From assembly GCF_003248515.1 (NCBI RefSeq), contig NZ_QFOB01000001.1:186001-250000 (forward strand): DNA of 64,000 nt. Reading direction: 5' to 3'. The notes under the pieces were generated by a model. It ran no database searches. It worked only from the letters and a program-made list of their open reading frames with translations, and was not told the origin of the DNA. Below are positions 27,970 to 37,293 of the stretch, piece after piece (the first letter of the stretch is position 1; each line of letters begins with the position of its first letter). The position numbers were made by a program, and so were the translations under genes. Source of the stretch: Sphingomonas sp. GTDB lineage: Bacteria > Pseudomonadota > Alphaproteobacteria > Sphingomonadales > Sphingomonadaceae.

Positions 27970-29910
27970 ATGATCCGATCTTCTGCCGCCTTCGGGCTTG
28001 CCGCCCTTCTCGCCACCGCCGCCTCAGCCCAGGTCGATCCCGCGCCGACCGGCACATCGAAGCCCCAGCCGCTGCCGATCGTCGATACGATCGCGCCGCC
28101 GAAGGACGTGCCCTATCCCGGCACGATCACGCTGAAGGTGGACGCGACGGATATCATCCACGGCGTGTTCCGCATGACCGAGACGATCCCCGTCTCGGCC
28201 GGGCCGCTCACCCTGCTCTTCCCGAAATGGCTGCCGGGCGCGCACGCGCCTTCAGGCGTGATCGATAAGCTCGCCGGCCTCGTCATCACGGCCGATGGCA
28301 AGACGATCCCGTGGAAGCGCGACATGGTCGATGTCTTCGCCTTCCATCTCGATGTGCCCGCCGGCACGACCCAGATCACCGCCACCTTCCAGTATCTGTC
28401 GCCCACCGCCGAAAATCAGGGCCGCGTCGTGATGACGCCCGAAATGCTGAACCTTCAGTGGGATTCGGTCGCGCTCTATCCGGCGGGCTATTATACGCGC
28501 GGCATCACCTTCAAGCCGAGCGCCATCTATCCGGACGGCTGGACATCGGCCACGGCGCTGCGCCCGTCCGGCCCGTCCACCGCCAAGGGCGGCCTTGTCG
28601 ATTATGCGCCCGTCGCCTTCGATACGCTCGTCGATTCACCGGTCTTCGCGGGCAAATATGCGCGCAGCGAAGTGCTGAGCCCCAAGGTCACGCTCAACGT
28701 CTTCGCGGACAAGCCGGCCAATCTGGAGATCACGCCGGAGGAACTGAAGATCCACAAGGATCTCGTCGATCAGGCGACGAAGCTCTACGGCGCCCAGCAT
28801 TACGATCATTATGATTTCCTGCTGGCGCTCACGGATCGGCTGGGCGGCATCGGCCTTGAGCATCATCGCTCGTCCGAAAATTCGCACGACACCGATTATT
28901 TCACCAAGTGGAAGGACAACGCCTCCGGCCGCGATCTTCTGGCCCACGAATATACGCATAGCTGGGATGGCAAATTCCGGCGCGGCGCCGATCTGTGGAC
29001 GCCCGATTATCGCACGCCGATGCGCAACACCTATCTGTGGGTGTATGAGGGGCAGACACAATTCTGGGGCAAGGTGCTCGCCGCCCGATCGGGCCTGATG
29101 AGCCAGGACGAGGCGCGCGACGCCCTCGCCGCGACCGCCGCCTCCTACGAATATCTGCCGGGCCGCGCATGGCGCCCGCTGATCGACACCGTCAATGACG
29201 AGATCATCAATCCCCGCCGCCCGATGGCCTATCGCAGCTATTCGCGCTTCGAGGATTATTATGAAGAAGGCCAGCTCATCTGGCTGGAGGCGGATTCGAT
29301 CATCCGCGAGAAATCGGGGGGCAAGAAGTCGCTCGATGATTTCGCGCGCGCCTTCTTCGGCGTGAAGGATGGCGACTGGGGCGAACTGACCTATGATTTC
29401 GACGAGGTCGTCGCCACGCTCAACACGGTGCAGCCCTATGACTGGGCCACCTTCCTCCACGATCGCGTCGATACCGTCCGCCCCCATGCCCCGCTGGAAG
29501 GCATCACGCGCGGCGGCTACAAGCTGGTCTTCACCGAGGAGCCCGGCAGCTACTGGAGCTCGGGCGAGCGGAAGCGCAAGTCGATCAACCTCACCTATTC
29601 GATCGGCATCACGGTGGGCAAGGATGGCGCGGTCGGCAGCGTGATGTGGGACAGCCCCGCCTTCAACGCCGGCATCACCCCCGGCACGAAGCTGCTCGCC
29701 ATTTCCGGCCAGGCCTATTCGGATGATGATCTGAAGGACGCGATCAAGGCCGCCAAGGGCAAGACCATGCCGATCCAGCTGCTCATCAAGCAGGGTGACA
29801 GTTTCCGGACGGTGGACGTGGCCTGGAATGGCGGCCTGCGCTATCCGCATCTGGAACGGACGGCGAAGGGGCCAAGCAGCCTCGACGCGCTATACGCACC
29901 GCGCAAATAA
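27970..29910 (+). CDS. M61 family periplasmic metallopeptidase
   Basis: This 646-residue zinc metallopeptidase is of the M61 (glycyl aminopeptidase) type. A signal peptide (MIRSSAAFGLAALLATAASAQ) precedes a beta N-domain. The zinc motif is LLAHEYTHSWDGKF (HExxH) with a downstream glutamate in VYEGQTQFWG. A conserved GGIGLEHHRSSEN lies before it. A PDZ-like domain is at the C-terminus (about 545-625, with MWDSPAFNAGITPGTKLLAISGQ). Acts in the periplasm on short peptides. The ATG at 27970 begins the signal peptide. It is followed by zwf after 52 bp. Confidence 0.92.
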   Translation: MIRSSAAFGLAALLATAASAQVDPAPTGTSKPQPLPIVDTIAPPKDVPYPGTITLKVDATDIIHGVFRMTETIPVSAGPLTLLFPKWLPGAHAPSGVIDKLAGLVITADGKTIPWKRDMVDVFAFHLDVPAGTTQITATFQYLSPTAENQGRVVMTPEMLNLQWDSVALYPAGYYTRGITFKPSAIYPDGWTSATALRPSGPSTAKGGLVDYAPVAFDTLVDSPVFAGKYARSEVLSPKVTLNVFADKPANLEITPEELKIHKDLVDQATKLYGAQHYDHYDFLLALTDRLGGIGLEHHRSSENSHDTDYFTKWKDNASGRDLLAHEYTHSWDGKFRRGADLWTPDYRTPMRNTYLWVYEGQTQFWGKVLAARSGLMSQDEARDALAATAASYEYLPGRAWRPLIDTVNDEIINPRRPMAYRSYSRFEDYYEEGQLIWLEADSIIREKSGGKKSLDDFARAFFGVKDGDWGELTYDFDEVVATLNTVQPYDWATFLHDRVDTVRPHAPLEGITRGGYKLVFTEEPGSYWSSGERKRKSINLTYSIGITVGKDGAVGSVMWDSPAFNAGITPGTKLLAISGQAYSDDDLKDAIKAAKGKTMPIQLLIKQGDSFRTVDVAWNGGLRYPHLERTAKGPSSLDALYAPRK

Positions 29911-29962
29911 GACCCTTCCGCCACCTCGCGCCTTAAAACCCTTCTTTCGGAGAAACGCGATC

Positions 29963-31423
29963 ATGGGAACGCCGGCCAACACCCTCCTGCTGTTCGGCGT
30001 CACCGGCGATCTGTCACGCCGGATGCTGCTGCCGTCCCTGTTCAATCTCGATTCGGATGGGCTACTGCCGGCGGGCCTGCGCATCTTCGGCACGGCCCGC
30101 CAGCCGATCGGAGACGATGGGCTGCGGCAGACGGCGCGCGAGGCGCTGGAGCCGATCGTGGCGGATCGCGGGCTGGACAGGGCGATCCTCGATCGCTTCG
30201 TCGCGCGGCTCTCCTATGTCGCGGCCGATGCCTCGGATCCGCGCACCTTCGATGCGCTCAGCGATGCGATCCGCGATCGCGTGAAGGATGGGCTCGCCAT
30301 CTTCCTCTCGACCGCGCCCAGCCTGTTCGAATCGACCATCGCCGGGCTCGAGCAGGCCGGGCTGGCCGGCCCCGAAGTGCGCCTCGCGCTGGAAAAGCCG
30401 CTGGGCCAGGATCTCGCCTCCAGCTGCGAGATCAACGATGCCGTCGCCCGCGTCTTCCCCGAGGACCGCACCTTCCGCATCGATCATTATCTGGGCAAGG
30501 AAACCGTCCAGAATCTGATCGCGCTGCGCTTCGGCAATGTCCTGTTCGAGCCGCTGTGGAACGCGCAGGGGATCGAACACGTCCAGATCACGGTTTCCGA
30601 AACGGTCGGGCTCGAGGGGCGCACCGGCTATTTCGACGGGATGGGATCGCTGCGCGACATGGTGCAGAATCACATGCTCCAGCTGCTCGCGCTCGTCGCG
30701 ATGGAGGCGCCCACCGAATTCGCCGCCAATGCCGTGCGCGACGAGAAGGTGAAGGTGCTGCGCGCCCTGCGCCCGATCGATGCGACCGCCGCCGCGCGGG
30801 AAACCGTGATCGGCCAATATGTGGCGGGCGCGGTCGGCGGGAAGCCCGTGCCCGGCTATATCGACGAACTGGGCGCCCCTTCGGAAACCGAGACGTTCGT
30901 GGCGATCAAGGCCCATGTCGATAACTGGCGCTGGCACGGCGTGCCCTTCTATCTGCGCACCGGCAAGCGCCTGCCGACGCGCAAGTCGGAAATCGTGATC
31001 CAGTTTCGCGCCGTCCCGCATTCGATCTTCGCCGGCCGCAGCGCGGCGCTGCATCCCAACCGCCTCGTCATCTCGATCCAGCCGGACGAGAATATCAGCC
31101 TGACGATGATGGCGAAGCAGCCCGGCCTCGATCGGGGCGGCATCCGCCTGCGCGAAGTGCCGCTGGATATCCGCATGCCCAATGCCTTCGCCGACGTGCG
31201 CAAGCGGATCGCCTATGAGCGGTTGTGGATCGATCTGATCGAGGGTCTGCCGACATTGTTCGTCCGCCGCGACGAGGTGGAGGCGCAATGGCAATGGATC
31301 GACGCGATCCGCGAGGGCTGGGCCACAAACAGCATGAGCCCCAAGCCCTATGCGGCGGGCACATGGGGGCCAGCCGCCGCGATCGCCCTGACGGAACGAG
31401 ATGGAGTGAGTTGGAATGATTGA
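29963..31423 (+). CDS. zwf: Glucose-6-phosphate 1-dehydrogenase
   Basis: This 486-residue enzyme oxidises glucose 6-phosphate to 6-phosphogluconolactone with NAD(P)+. The dinucleotide motif GVTGDLSRRMLLPSL and the active-site RIDHYLGKE are intact; EKPLGQD and RTGKRLP blocks support the call. Length is standard. A GGAG lies 10 nt before the ATG. It overlaps pgl by 8 bp, and both feed the Entner-Doudoroff/pentose phosphate pathways. edd and glk, which often follow in sphingomonads, are not in the window. Confidence 0.96.
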   Translation: MGTPANTLLLFGVTGDLSRRMLLPSLFNLDSDGLLPAGLRIFGTARQPIGDDGLRQTAREALEPIVADRGLDRAILDRFVARLSYVAADASDPRTFDALSDAIRDRVKDGLAIFLSTAPSLFESTIAGLEQAGLAGPEVRLALEKPLGQDLASSCEINDAVARVFPEDRTFRIDHYLGKETVQNLIALRFGNVLFEPLWNAQGIEHVQITVSETVGLEGRTGYFDGMGSLRDMVQNHMLQLLALVAMEAPTEFAANAVRDEKVKVLRALRPIDATAAARETVIGQYVAGAVGGKPVPGYIDELGAPSETETFVAIKAHVDNWRWHGVPFYLRTGKRLPTRKSEIVIQFRAVPHSIFAGRSAALHPNRLVISIQPDENISLTMMAKQPGLDRGGIRLREVPLDIRMPNAFADVRKRIAYERLWIDLIEGLPTLFVRRDEVEAQWQWIDAIREGWATNSMSPKPYAAGTWGPAAAIALTERDGVSWND

Positions 31424-32120
31424 AGCCGAATGGTGGGAATATGATGCGCGCGACGAATTCGTCGATGCGGTCGCCGGCGATATCGGCTTCATCATCGAAA
31501 GCGCGCTCGAGGCGCGCAAGGATTGCCTGCTCGCCCTTTCCGGCGGCAAGACGCCGGTGGCCGCCTATGAGAAGCTCGCCAAGCAGAAGCTGGACTGGAA
31601 GAAGGTCACGATCATTCCAGTCGACGATCGGCTGGTGAAGGTGGACGATCCCGCCTCCAACGTGGGCATGCTGGCCAAGATCTTCCTGCCCAGGGGCGCG
31701 CGCGTCGTGCCGCTGGGTGCTGACAACAAGGATTACAGACAGGCAGGCGCCGCCGCCGATGCGCGCCTGCAGGATCTGCCCTGGCCGCCCGATCTCGTGT
31801 TGCTCGGCATGGGCGAGGACGGCCACACCGCCTCGATCTTCCCCGGCCCCGATTTCGATGCGGCGCTGGATGCGCCCAAGGCGCGCCGGGCGATCGGCGT
31901 GATGCCCGATCCCCTGCCCAAGGACGCGCCCTTCCCGCGCGTCACGATGACGAAATCGGCGATTCTCTCAGCGCGCGCGCTGATGATCGCGCTGACGGGC
32001 CAGAAGAAGCGCGAGATTCTGGAACGCGCGATCGAGGAAGGCCCCGGCTCGCGCCTGCCGATCGGCCGCGTGCTGGCCGAAGCCGAGCAGGCGATCGATA
32101 TTCACTGGTCGGCAGAATAG
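31416..32120 (+). CDS. pgl: 6-phosphogluconolactonase
   Basis: This 234-residue enzyme hydrolyses 6-phosphogluconolactone, the product of Zwf. The family motifs LALSGGKTP, VDDRLVKVDDPASN and GMGEDGHTASIFPG are all present. It overlaps the zwf stop by 8 bp, so the pair is translationally coupled. A 9-bp GC hairpin lies 11 bp downstream. Confidence 0.95.
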   Translation: MIEAEWWEYDARDEFVDAVAGDIGFIIESALEARKDCLLALSGGKTPVAAYEKLAKQKLDWKKVTIIPVDDRLVKVDDPASNVGMLAKIFLPRGARVVPLGADNKDYRQAGAAADARLQDLPWPPDLVLLGMGEDGHTASIFPGPDFDAALDAPKARRAIGVMPDPLPKDAPFPRVTMTKSAILSARALMIALTGQKKREILERAIEEGPGSRLPIGRVLAEAEQAIDIHWSAE

Positions 32121-32131
32121 AAGCGCCAGGG

Positions 32132-32162
32132 GCTCCCGCGCCCTTAGATCTTTCGCGGGAGC
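32132..32162 (+). terminator. Hairpin after pgl
   Basis: GCTCCCGCG (32132-32140) pairs with CGCGGGAGC (32154-32162) across a 13-nt loop, giving a 9-bp perfect stem 11 bp after the pgl stop. There is no U-tract, so it is a candidate terminator. Confidence 0.5.
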
Positions 32163-32196
32163 TCGCTCGGCGCGTCGCGCGGCGCGCGAACGAGTG

Positions 32197-32376
32197 TCAG
32201 GCCAGCGGGCCGGAATAGAACCAGCGGCGCGTGGCCTGCGTGCGGATCAGCATGCAGCCGCAATCCCGGCACGTCGTCTGGATCGTCGCGCTCACATTGT
32301 TGCGAACGGGAACGCGCTTCGGCCGATGCTGGCCGTTGGCGCAGATATACGGTTCCATCTTGAATGCGGTCGCCAT
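32197..32376 (-). CDS. Small CxxC protein, unknown
   Basis: This protein of 59-61 residues reads MATAFKMEPYICANGQHRPKRVPVRNNVSATIQTTCRDCGCML in parts, with cysteines at ICAN and CRDCGC. It may bind zinc through these, but there is no standard ribbon spacing. GGAGG lies upstream of two possible ATG codons (32382 and 32376). It stands alone between pgl and the chemosensory operon. I do not recognise the family; coding is likely but not certain. Confidence 0.5.
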   Translation of the reverse strand: MATAFKMEPYICANGQHRPKRVPVRNNVSATIQTTCRDCGCMLIRTQATRRWFYSGPLA

Positions 32377-32382
32377 CGTCAT

Positions 32383-32773
32383 TGCCTCCGTTGCTTCGGA
32401 GGTGGGCCGGAAACGTCTCCCCAGCATGTCGCGAATATTTCGACGATGAACGAAAGTGCACGGCTCCTTGCGCGCGTATGGCGGGTGACGCTCGCCTGTC
32501 AGGGAGCCGGCCCTCATGTCCGGGCGGGCGCTGAAACAGTCCGGACAGGAAAAAGGCCCGGCTCGCGGGGGAAACGAGCCGGGCCCATTGTCGTCGGCGG
32601 ACGGGGATACCGCCGAGCCGGCCCTTGCGCTCTAGGGAGGAAAGCGCCGGGCCGTGACAGTAAAATAGGTACGGCCTCTTCCAGTTCCAGATGCTTCTGC
32701 TTGGGCGGCCGAAGATTCTTCTACGGCCGCCCCGCCTGGATCACGGCGCGATCCGGAATTTCAGGCGCCGGCA
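32383..32773. other. 391-bp intergenic region
   Basis: This stretch holds the 11-bp hairpin terminator of the chemosensory operon (32550-32585) and the upstream region of the small CxxC gene. I see no further gene or RNA in it. Confidence 0.6.
32550..32585 (-). terminator. Rho-independent terminator of the chemosensory operon
   Basis: GGCCCGGCTCG (32555-32565) pairs perfectly with 32575-32585 around a 9-nt loop. Read on the minus strand, the stem is followed by five U residues (A5 at 32550-32554 on the plus strand), so this is a classical terminator for minus-strand transcription. It lies about 190 bp beyond the last kinase gene. Confidence 0.75.
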
Positions 32774-34576
32774 CTATGGATGAGCTTGCTCCAGCGCGGC
32801 GCAGAGCGCCGTTTCCAGCTCGTTCCGGGTAAAGGGCTTGCGCAGCGTGCCCACATGGGCGGGCAAAGCCGCGACATCGGCAAATCCGGTCACGATCAGC
32901 ACGGGCGTGCCCGGCCTGCGATGCAGCACGGCCTCCGCAATTTCGGCGCCGGACAGGCCCGGCATCGCGAAATCGGTCATCACGAGATCGAACGGCTCGC
33001 CCGCCGCAACGCGATCCAGCGCCTCGCCGCCATCCCGAACCGACATCACCTGATGGCCCAGCTGGCGCAGATATTCCTCGGATATGGCGCGCACGTCCGG
33101 ATCATCCTCGGCCAGCAGCACGCGCAGCACGCGGATTCCCTCCGGCGCCACGGCCTCCTGCCGCGACGCCGGCTCCGCATCCGAACGCGGTAGCCAGATC
33201 GTCACGGTCGTGCCTTGCCCCGCCCCGGTTTCCAGGGTCACGCGTCCCCCCGCATTCACCGCCATCGCGTTCACCATCGGCAGGCCCAGCCCGGTGCCGC
33301 GGCCCCGTTCCTTGGTGGTGAAGAAGGGCTCGAACACCCGCGCCGCCACTTCGGGCGTCATGCCATCGCCCTCGTCGGCCAGCGCGATCGTCACATAGTC
33401 GCCGGCACGCAGGTCCGGATCACCCCGGGTCACCGTGACATTGCTGGTCGTGATTGCCACGCCGCCGCCGCGCGGCATCGCATCGCGCGCGTTGATCGCG
33501 AGGTTCAGGATCGCCAGTTCCAACTGCTCGGGATCGGTGTGAACGGACCAGACATCCGGCGCGAGATCGAACGCCACCTCATCCAGTTCGGTCGTGCGCA
33601 GGATCAGTTCGCGCATCCCCAGCAGGATACCGTTGGGATTGGCCGTCTCCACCGTCATCTCGCCCTGCCGGGTGAAGCTCAGCAGGCGCTTGGTGAGGTT
33701 CGTGCCGCGCCGCGCCGCCTCAGTCGCGCTTTCGATATAGCGTTGCAGCCGCGCATCCTGTGCCCGCGCCGCGGCAAGCTCCAGATTGCCGTGCACCGCC
33801 GTCAGCAGATTGTTGAAGTCATGCGCGATCCCGCCCGCAAGCGTGCCCAGCGCCTGGAGCTTTTCGGATTGTTGCAGGCGAAGCTGGAGCAGTCTTTGCT
33901 CGCTCTCGTCGGAAATCACCTTGAGCAGATAGGTCGCGCCCTCGATCTCCAGCGGGAAGCGGCGCACGCGGCGATAGCGCGGCTGGCCATCCGCGCCGAT
34001 CTCGCGCAATTCCTCGTCGCCCACCCGGCCGCTCGCGATCGCGGCCTCGTCCTGCGCGCGGCCGGGTTGATAGGCCACTTCGGGATCACCCCGCACGACG
34101 CGGCCCTGCATGTCGATCACGCCGATCAGATCGGGCGAACGCTCGATCAGCGCGGTGAACAATTGCTGCTCGAAGGCGAGCTGGCGCCGCAGCCGCGTTC
34201 GCTCGGCCGCCTGCGCGATCATGCTGCGCAGCGCCTCCGGCTCCCACGGCTTGTGCGCATAGCCCCCGATGCGGCCCTCGTTCACGGCCGATATCACAGC
34301 CTCGATATCGGCATAGCCGGTCAGCAGCAGCGTCTCGGCGGAGCTGATCTCCCGCGCCCGCGCCAGAAAGACGTGGCCCGGCATTTCCGGCATCCGCTGA
34401 TCGGATACGATCACGGCCACGTCCGGTTCGGCCGCCAGCATGTCCAGCGCGCGCGCGGGCGATGTGGTGGTCAGCACGCGATAATCGCCGTCCAGCAGAT
34501 CCTCGAACGCGACGAGGATCTCCGCCTCGTCATCCACGAGCAGGATGGTCGGCATGTCGGGCGCGGCCCCGGTCAT
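32774..34576 (-). CDS. Hybrid histidine kinase REC-PAS-HisKA-HATPase-REC
   Basis: This 600-residue protein has an N-terminal receiver (about 10-125, phospho-Asp in VIVSDQRMPEMPG), a PAS-like sensor (about 140-225), a HisKA H-box AGGIAHDFNNLL, an HATPase_c domain with FEPFFTTKERGRGTGLGL, and a C-terminal receiver (DLVMTDFAMPGLSGAE). No membrane segment is visible, so it is cytoplasmic. It is the last gene of the chemosensory operon and overlaps the previous kinase by 4 bp (ATGA). With two receivers it can take part in a phosphorelay. The output is unknown. Confidence 0.9.
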   Translation of the reverse strand: MTGAAPDMPTILLVDDEAEILVAFEDLLDGDYRVLTTTSPARALDMLAAEPDVAVIVSDQRMPEMPGHVFLARAREISSAETLLLTGYADIEAVISAVNEGRIGGYAHKPWEPEALRSMIAQAAERTRLRRQLAFEQQLFTALIERSPDLIGVIDMQGRVVRGDPEVAYQPGRAQDEAAIASGRVGDEELREIGADGQPRYRRVRRFPLEIEGATYLLKVISDESEQRLLQLRLQQSEKLQALGTLAGGIAHDFNNLLTAVHGNLELAAARAQDARLQRYIESATEAARRGTNLTKRLLSFTRQGEMTVETANPNGILLGMRELILRTTELDEVAFDLAPDVWSVHTDPEQLELAILNLAINARDAMPRGGGVAITTSNVTVTRGDPDLRAGDYVTIALADEGDGMTPEVAARVFEPFFTTKERGRGTGLGLPMVNAMAVNAGGRVTLETGAGQGTTVTIWLPRSDAEPASRQEAVAPEGIRVLRVLLAEDDPDVRAISEEYLRQLGHQVMSVRDGGEALDRVAAGEPFDLVMTDFAMPGLSGAEIAEAVLHRRPGTPVLIVTGFADVAALPAHVGTLRKPFTRNELETALCAALEQAHP

Positions 34577-36240
34577 GCCGACTCCACCGGCACGGCGATG
34601 GTGAATTCGGCCCCGCCCAGCAGGCTCGTCCCGATCCCGATTTCGCCGCCATGCGAACGGACCACGCCATAAGCGATGGCGAGGCCCAGGCCGGTGCCCA
34701 CGCCGATATCCTTGGTGGTGTAGAAAGGCTCGAAGATCCGCCCGCGCGCCTCTTCCGGCACGCCCGGCCCGCTATCTCCGATCACGATTTCATAGCGGCC
34801 ATCCGCCATCCGGGTCTCGATCCCGATCCTCCCTCCGTGGGGCAGCACGTCGGCGGCATTGGAAAGGATGTTCATCACCACCTGATTAATCAGCGCCGCC
34901 GAGCAGCGCAGCGTCGGTATGGCGTCATAACGCCGCTCGATCAGGATGGCATCGCCCAGTTTGGGCGCCAGCAACGTAACGACCGCCTCGATCGATTCGG
35001 GAATGTCGGTCATCACCCGATCGCCCTCGTCGAGGCGGGAGAAACGCCGCAGCTTCACCACCAGTTGCTGGATGCGCGCCAGCCCCGCCTGCATCGATCC
35101 CAGCCGGTCCGCCGCGCGATCCAGCTTCGCGGCCTCAAGGCCCGTCATGCCCCCGCGCGCTTCACCGATCAGCCGCTGCACCGTCGCCTGATGCGCGAGG
35201 ATGAAGGCGAGCGGATTGTTGATCTCGTGCGCGATGCCGGCGACGAGTTCGCCCAGCGACGCCATCTTCGCCGCCTGGATCAGCTGGGCCTGGGTCGAGG
35301 AAAGCTGGGCGTTGGCCGCCGCCAGTTCGCGATTGGCGAGCGACAGCGCCTCGGCCCCCTCCGCCTCGGCGCGGGCGGCGGCGAGCGCGCTTTCGCGCTG
35401 GCGCTCATGCTCGGCATGCCGCGCCTCCTCATCGCGCGCGAATTTCCGGCGGACGACGGCGCGGATGCGCGCGGCCAGCGTCTCGCGCTCCTCCGCCTTG
35501 GCGAGCACGTCGTCGGCGCCTGCCGCGAAACCCTGCAGCGCGAGATCGCCGCCCGCGCGCGGCTGGCCGAGCGCGACGATCTCGAAACCGCCGCCGCGCC
35601 GCGCGTCCAGATCGCGGCAGAACGCGAAACCGTCGAAACCGGCGCCGTCGACATCCACCACCACGCAATCGATGCCGCCGCGCGCCAGCATCTGCTCCGC
35701 GCCGGCGGGATCGGCCGCCACACCCAGCTCATATCCCTCACCGGTCAGCATATCCCGAAAGGGCGCCGCATCGTCGGCCGCCGAGACGAGCAGCATCCGT
35801 GCCCGGCGAAAGCCCTCCACGCCGGCGGCGCCACCTTCGGGCCGGCGTTGGCGCAGCAATGCCCGCAGCCGCCCCAGCAGCAGGGCGCTTTCGGCGGACT
35901 TGGGCACATAGGCGCTCGCGCCGCTGTCCAGCCCGTGCCGCTCCAGATCGCGCGATGCGCCGCCCGTCAGCATCAGCACGGGCAGCGCGCGCGTCTGGCC
36001 ATTCATCCGCACGAGCCGGACGAGTTCATCCCCATTCATGCCGGGCAGATGATAATCCACCACCAGCAGATCCGGTTGTGCCCGCGCCATCTGATCCAGC
36101 GCGGCCTCGGCAGAGGTCACCCGCTCCACCGAATAGCCTTCCTGCTCCAGCAGCAGGCGAAGCTGCATCGCCTGCGTATCCGAATCCTCGACGATCAGGA
36201 TGCTGGAAGCGGGGGAGGAGGAAGCCGGCGCACCCATCAT
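34573..36240 (-). CDS. Hybrid histidine kinase REC-REC-HisKA-HATPase
   Basis: This 555-residue protein has a first receiver (about 14-130, Asp in DLLVVDYHLPGMNGDE) and a second, more divergent receiver (about 142-265, CVVVDVDGAGFDGF). A coiled-coil linker rich in Glu, Arg and Ala (about 268-318) follows, then a HisKA H-box LVAGIAHEINNPLAF and an HATPase with FEPFYTTKDIGVGTGLGLAI. It overlaps cheB by 4 bp and the downstream kinase by 4 bp. The second receiver lacks some standard residues and may be a pseudo-receiver. It probably receives phosphate from CheA or communicates with the MCP array. Confidence 0.88.
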   Translation of the reverse strand: MMGAPASSSPASSILIVEDSDTQAMQLRLLLEQEGYSVERVTSAEAALDQMARAQPDLLVVDYHLPGMNGDELVRLVRMNGQTRALPVLMLTGGASRDLERHGLDSGASAYVPKSAESALLLGRLRALLRQRRPEGGAAGVEGFRRARMLLVSAADDAAPFRDMLTGEGYELGVAADPAGAEQMLARGGIDCVVVDVDGAGFDGFAFCRDLDARRGGGFEIVALGQPRAGGDLALQGFAAGADDVLAKAEERETLAARIRAVVRRKFARDEEARHAEHERQRESALAAARAEAEGAEALSLANRELAAANAQLSSTQAQLIQAAKMASLGELVAGIAHEINNPLAFILAHQATVQRLIGEARGGMTGLEAAKLDRAADRLGSMQAGLARIQQLVVKLRRFSRLDEGDRVMTDIPESIEAVVTLLAPKLGDAILIERRYDAIPTLRCSAALINQVVMNILSNAADVLPHGGRIGIETRMADGRYEIVIGDSGPGVPEEARGRIFEPFYTTKDIGVGTGLGLAIAYGVVRSHGGEIGIGTSLLGGAEFTIAVPVESA

Positions 36241-37292
36241 GCGCGCGCGCCCGCCCGGCCGATCGCCCGCGCGATCGCATCGCCCATCTTGTCCAGCGGA
36301 ACGGCCGTGGCACCTTCGCGCACCGCCGCCGCCGGCATGCCATAGACGATCGCGCTCGATCGATCCTCGGCAAAGACCGGCGCCCCCGCCGCCAGCAGCG
36401 CTCGCACGCCCGGCGCGCCATCCTCGCCCATGCCGGTCAGCATCACGCCGATCGCGGCCGCGCCGGCATGAGCCGCCGCCGATTCGAACAGGGCCGTCGC
36501 CGCCGGGCGCTGGCCGCGCAGCGCGGGCTCCCGATCGATCGCGGCATGGCCCGTCCGATCGAGCCGCAGATGATGATCGCCCGGCGCGACGAGGATCGTG
36601 CCCGGCTCCAGCCGCTCACCCGCGGTGGCGACCGCGACCCGCCACGGCAGCACGCCATCCAGCCAGCGCGCAAAACCCTCCATGAAAGGCACGCCCATAT
36701 GCTGGACGAGCAGCACCGGCAGGCCGATCGTGGGCGGCACCACGGCGAACAGGCGGGCCAGCGCCTGCGGACCGCCCGTGGATGCGGCGCAGACGATCAG
36801 CTTCGGCGCCACGCCCTGGCGGCCAGGCCTATCGCTCCGCAACGGCACCGAACGCAGCCGCCGCCGCACCACCGGCACATCGGCCATGATGCGCAGCTGG
36901 GTGCGGATCTCCTGCGCGACGCCGGCATAATCGGCGTGGCTTATGCCCACGGGCTTTTCCACCACGGAGAGCGCACCGCTGCTGAGTGCCTCCATCGTCC
37001 GCCCGAGAGATTCCTTCTCCACGCTGGCGGAGATCACCACGATCGGCGTGGGCCGTTCGGCCATGATGCGCCGCGTGGCCTCCAGCCCGTCCATTCCCGG
37101 CAGGCGGATATCCATGGAAATGATGTCGGGCCGCACGGCCGGCAGCGCCGCCAGCGCTTCCTCCGCGCTGGCAAACGCCCCCGCCACCTCCAGATCGTGA
37201 GCCTGCCCGATGATATGCGTGAGCAACGCCTGCACGACAGGCGAATCCTCGACGATCATGACGCGGATCGGGGGACCTCCCTTGCCGCGCAT
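36237..37292 (-). CDS. cheB: Chemotaxis methylesterase CheB
   Basis: This 351-residue methylesterase removes methyl groups from chemoreceptors. The receiver (about 10-125, Asp in DIISMDIRLPGMDGLE) is followed by the esterase domain with the catalytic serine in CAASTGGPQAL, histidine in VLLVQHMGVPFMEGF and the aspartate/His region GVMLTGMGEDGAPG. The start codon is 2 bp after the cheA stop. It is equivalent to WspF of Wsp systems. Confidence 0.92.
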   Translation of the reverse strand: MRGKGGPPIRVMIVEDSPVVQALLTHIIGQAHDLEVAGAFASAEEALAALPAVRPDIISMDIRLPGMDGLEATRRIMAERPTPIVVISASVEKESLGRTMEALSSGALSVVEKPVGISHADYAGVAQEIRTQLRIMADVPVVRRRLRSVPLRSDRPGRQGVAPKLIVCAASTGGPQALARLFAVVPPTIGLPVLLVQHMGVPFMEGFARWLDGVLPWRVAVATAGERLEPGTILVAPGDHHLRLDRTGHAAIDREPALRGQRPAATALFESAAAHAGAAAIGVMLTGMGEDGAPGVRALLAAGAPVFAEDRSSAIVYGMPAAAVREGATAVPLDKMGDAIARAIGRAGARA

Positions 37293-37293
37293 C